DNA from: Tychonema litorale BBK16
GTDB taxonomy: Bacteria > Cyanobacteriota > Cyanobacteriia > Cyanobacteriales > Microcoleaceae
Reading direction: 5' to 3'
Length of the DNA stretch: 33,349 nt
Assembly: GCF_021648855.1 (NCBI RefSeq)
Contig: NZ_JAKJHX010000004.1
Coordinates: forward strand, 45,070-78,418
A program made the position numbers and the translations under genes. Shown in pieces: positions 31,471-33,349 of the stretch. Under the pieces are notes generated by a model that was not told where the DNA came from, did no database searches, and was given only the letters and a program-made list of their open reading frames with translations. The first letter of the stretch is position 1. Each line of letters opens with the position of its first letter.

Positions 31471-33222
31471 ATGGCACAAGCACAACTTCCAGTAAATACA
31501 CCGCCAGAAATTAAAGAAGAAAGTTACTCACACCATCCCACAGCATGGAAATGGTACGACTACTTTACTTTCAACGTAGACCACAAAGTAATTGGCATTC
31601 AATACCTAGTAACCGCCTTTATTTTCTACCTGATTGGCGGATTAATGGCGATGGCGATGCGGGCGGAACTCTACACCCCCGATTCCGACTTTATGGACCC
31701 GAACCTCTACAACGCCTTCCTGACCAACCACGGGACGATCATGATTTTCCTGTGGATCGTGCCAGCGGCGATCGGCGGATTCGGCAACTTTTTAATCCCG
31801 TTGATGCTGGGCGCTAGAGACATGGCGTTTCCGAAGCTGAACGCGATCGCCTTTTGGGTCAATCCCCCCGCCGGCATCATCCTCATGAGCAGCTTCTTCT
31901 TCGGAGGAGCTCAATCTGGTTGGACATCCTATCCGCCACTGAGCGTGATTACAGCCAACACAGCTCAATCAATGTGGATTTTGTCGATCGTCCTAGCAGG
32001 AACATCCTCAATCTTAGGTTCTCTCAACTTTGTTGTCACCATCCTAAAGATGAAAGTTCCAAGCATGAAATGGGATGAACTTCCCCTATTTTGCTGGTCA
32101 ATTTTGGCAACTTCCGTGCTCGCACTGGTATCAACTCCAGTATTAGCAGTGGGCTTGACATTACTGCTATTTGATATCAACTTCGGCACCTCATTCTACA
32201 AACCAGATGCAGGCGGCAACGTCGTTATTTATCAACACTTATTCTGGTTTTATTCCCACCCGGCAGTTTATTTGATGATTCTGCCCATCTTCGGGATCAT
32301 GTCCGAAGTTATCCCAGTTCACGCCCGCAAACCGATTTTTGGCTATAAGGCGATCGCCTATTCCAGCTTAGCCATTTGCCTAGTCGGATTGTTCGTTTGG
32401 GTGCACCATATGTTCACCAGCGGTACACCTCCTTGGATGCGGATGTTCTTCACCGTTTCCACCCTGATTGTCGCAGTTCCCACCGGTGTCAAGATTTTCG
32501 GTTGGACGGCTACCCTGTGGGGCGGTAAAATCCGCTACACGAGTGCGATGTTATTTGCGATCGGGCTTTTAATGATGTTCGTCTTCGGCGGATTGACCGG
32601 AGTCACATTAGGCACTGCCCCCTTCGATGTTCACGTACACGACAGCTACTACGTCGTCGGCCACTTCCACTACGTCCTGTTTGGCGGTTCAGTCTTCGGC
32701 CTCTACGCCGGAATTTACCACTGGTTCCCCAAAATTACCGGCCGGATGTACAACGAAACCTGGGGCCGCGTTCACTTCGTCCTCACCTTCATCGGCACCA
32801 ACCTAACCTTCCTACCCATGCACCAATTGGGCCTGCAAGGAATGCCCCGCCGGATTGCCATGTACGATCCGCAATTTGAGTCCTTAAATAAGATTTGCAC
32901 CTACGGTTCAATTCTGCTCGGATTTTCGGTACTTCCCTTCTTCTTCAACATCATTTGGAGTTGGATGTACGGCCCCAAAGCCAGCAGCAACCCTTGGGAA
33001 GCCTTAACTTTGGAATGGACAACTGCTTCGCCACCCATCATCGAAAACTGGGAAGTATTACCCGTTGTCACTCACGGCCCCTACGACTACGGGATGAATA
33101 ATTTCGTTCCGAACATAGATCATTTAGGAGTCCTGATTCCCGCAGGTAATCAAAAAGCTGAATCTTCTACCTCTGTTTTGGTAGCAGAAGCTGCATCGGA
33201 TGTCAACAATGATGACAGTTGA
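31471..33222 (+). CDS. ctaD: Cytochrome c oxidase subunit I
   Basis: 583 aa, twelve-helix heme-copper oxidase. Low-spin heme a ligands are His87 (NHGTIMIF) and His400. Heme a3 is bound by His398 (VVGHFHYVLFG). CuB ligands are His263, His312 and His313, with Tyr267 in YSHPAVY as the cross-linked tyrosine. The motif YSHPAV replaces the usual HPEV, marking the A2 subtype, in which a Tyr-Ser pair stands in for the proton-channel glutamate. K-channel Lys341 (VPTGVKIFGW) and D-channel Asp117 (LGARDMAFPKLN) are present. It reduces O2 to water coupled to proton pumping. Subunit III is expected just beyond the window. The stop codon lies within a heptamer run. Confidence 0.97.
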   Translation: MAQAQLPVNTPPEIKEESYSHHPTAWKWYDYFTFNVDHKVIGIQYLVTAFIFYLIGGLMAMAMRAELYTPDSDFMDPNLYNAFLTNHGTIMIFLWIVPAAIGGFGNFLIPLMLGARDMAFPKLNAIAFWVNPPAGIILMSSFFFGGAQSGWTSYPPLSVITANTAQSMWILSIVLAGTSSILGSLNFVVTILKMKVPSMKWDELPLFCWSILATSVLALVSTPVLAVGLTLLLFDINFGTSFYKPDAGGNVVIYQHLFWFYSHPAVYLMILPIFGIMSEVIPVHARKPIFGYKAIAYSSLAICLVGLFVWVHHMFTSGTPPWMRMFFTVSTLIVAVPTGVKIFGWTATLWGGKIRYTSAMLFAIGLLMMFVFGGLTGVTLGTAPFDVHVHDSYYVVGHFHYVLFGGSVFGLYAGIYHWFPKITGRMYNETWGRVHFVLTFIGTNLTFLPMHQLGLQGMPRRIAMYDPQFESLNKICTYGSILLGFSVLPFFFNIIWSWMYGPKASSNPWEALTLEWTTASPPIIENWEVLPVVTHGPYDYGMNNFVPNIDHLGVLIPAGNQKAESSTSVLVAEAASDVNNDDS

Positions 33223-33263
33223 TAGTTTTCAGTTGATAGTTTTCAGTTGTTAGTTGTTAATTG
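33219..33263. repeat. Heptamer repeat overlapping the ctaD stop codon
   Basis: TTGATAG, TTTTCAG, TTGATAG, TTTTCAG, TTGTTAG, TTGTTAA: six 7-base units. The first unit holds the last bases of ctaD and its TGA stop (33220-33222). Confidence 0.85.
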
Positions 33264-33264
33264 T

Positions 33265-33333
33265 GTTGGGTTTCGTTCCTCAACCCAACCTACAGAATAG
33301 TGTAGGTTGGGTTAAGCGATAGCGAAACCCAAC
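33265..33333. repeat. Nested palindromic repeat (GTTGGGTTTCG type)
   Basis: Outer arms GTTGGGTTTCG (33265-33275) and CGAAACCCAAC (33323-33333). Inner arms AACCCAACCTACA (33282-33294) and TGTAGGTTGGGTT (33301-33313) are perfect. It could form a long stem-loop after ctaD. No T-run follows. Confidence 0.9.
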
Positions 33334-33349
33334 ATCCAAAAACAACAAT

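Noticed and set aside
1..33349. tRNA, rRNA, riboswitch or complete insertion sequence
   Set aside because: No cloverleaf with a T-loop, no rRNA motif, no recognised aptamer and no transposase gene were found by eye.

Overview
This window looks like chromosomal DNA from a cyanobacterium. It is rich in the HIP1-type octamer GCGATCGC. It carries an oxygenic-type heme A/cytochrome aa3 oxidase cluster, a cyanobacterial PBP1 with an N-terminal FHA domain, Uma2 and Rpn-type PD-(D/E)XK proteins, and a dense set of heptameric short tandem repeats. A filamentous, non-heterocystous Oscillatoriales-type genome (Microcoleus/Oscillatoria-like) is the best inference, but no rRNA or marker fixes the genus.

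Layout. 1-900: the 3' end of an Rpn-like nuclease gene meets a secreted peptidoglycan-binding protein gene tail to tail. 1224-6273: two large SdrD B-like (Cna-B) calcium-binding repeat proteins (643 and 887 aa), followed by a clear intrinsic terminator. 6522-7547: a hemerythrin-family protein. 7905-10503: an M16 protease pair, the first with an intact zinc site and the second without. 10500-11080: remnants of toxin-antitoxin-like genes, one running straight into a repeat hairpin. 11286-14533: a HlyD/MacA-type adaptor and a MacB/FtsX-type permease with no adjacent ATPase. 14614-16440: a small protein, a methyltransferase and a Uma2 endonuclease. 16606-19875: an FHA-PBP1 transglycosylase/transpeptidase divergent from an ATP-grasp protein. 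19947-23039: a two-gene McrB/LlaJI-like restriction system with no methyltransferase beside it. 23171-23504: an orphan antitoxin-like gene with a broken partner. 23483-27512: argS, a Cys-rich hypothetical and an ACT-domain malic enzyme. 27601-33222: ctaB and ctaA on the minus strand, divergent from ctaC and ctaD. Subunit III would be expected just beyond the right edge.

How the genes work together. CtaB converts heme B to heme O, CtaA converts heme O to heme A, and CtaC and CtaD are the oxidase subunits that use heme A and copper. The McrB-like AAA+ protein and the PD-(D/E)XK partner should form one nucleotide-driven DNA-cleaving defence complex. The two M16 proteins should form a heterodimer.

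The most distinctive non-coding feature is a layered population of small repeats: (i) a roughly 65-bp double hairpin in four copies plus one half copy, with compensatory base changes and flanking sequences that pair with each other like terminal inverted repeats; (ii) runs of exact 7-bp period but different sequence at nine or more places, several of them within about 45 bp upstream of start codons; (iii) other intergenic repeat families. Two toxin-antitoxin-like modules are broken at such repeats. No tRNA, rRNA, CRISPR array or complete insertion sequence was recognised.
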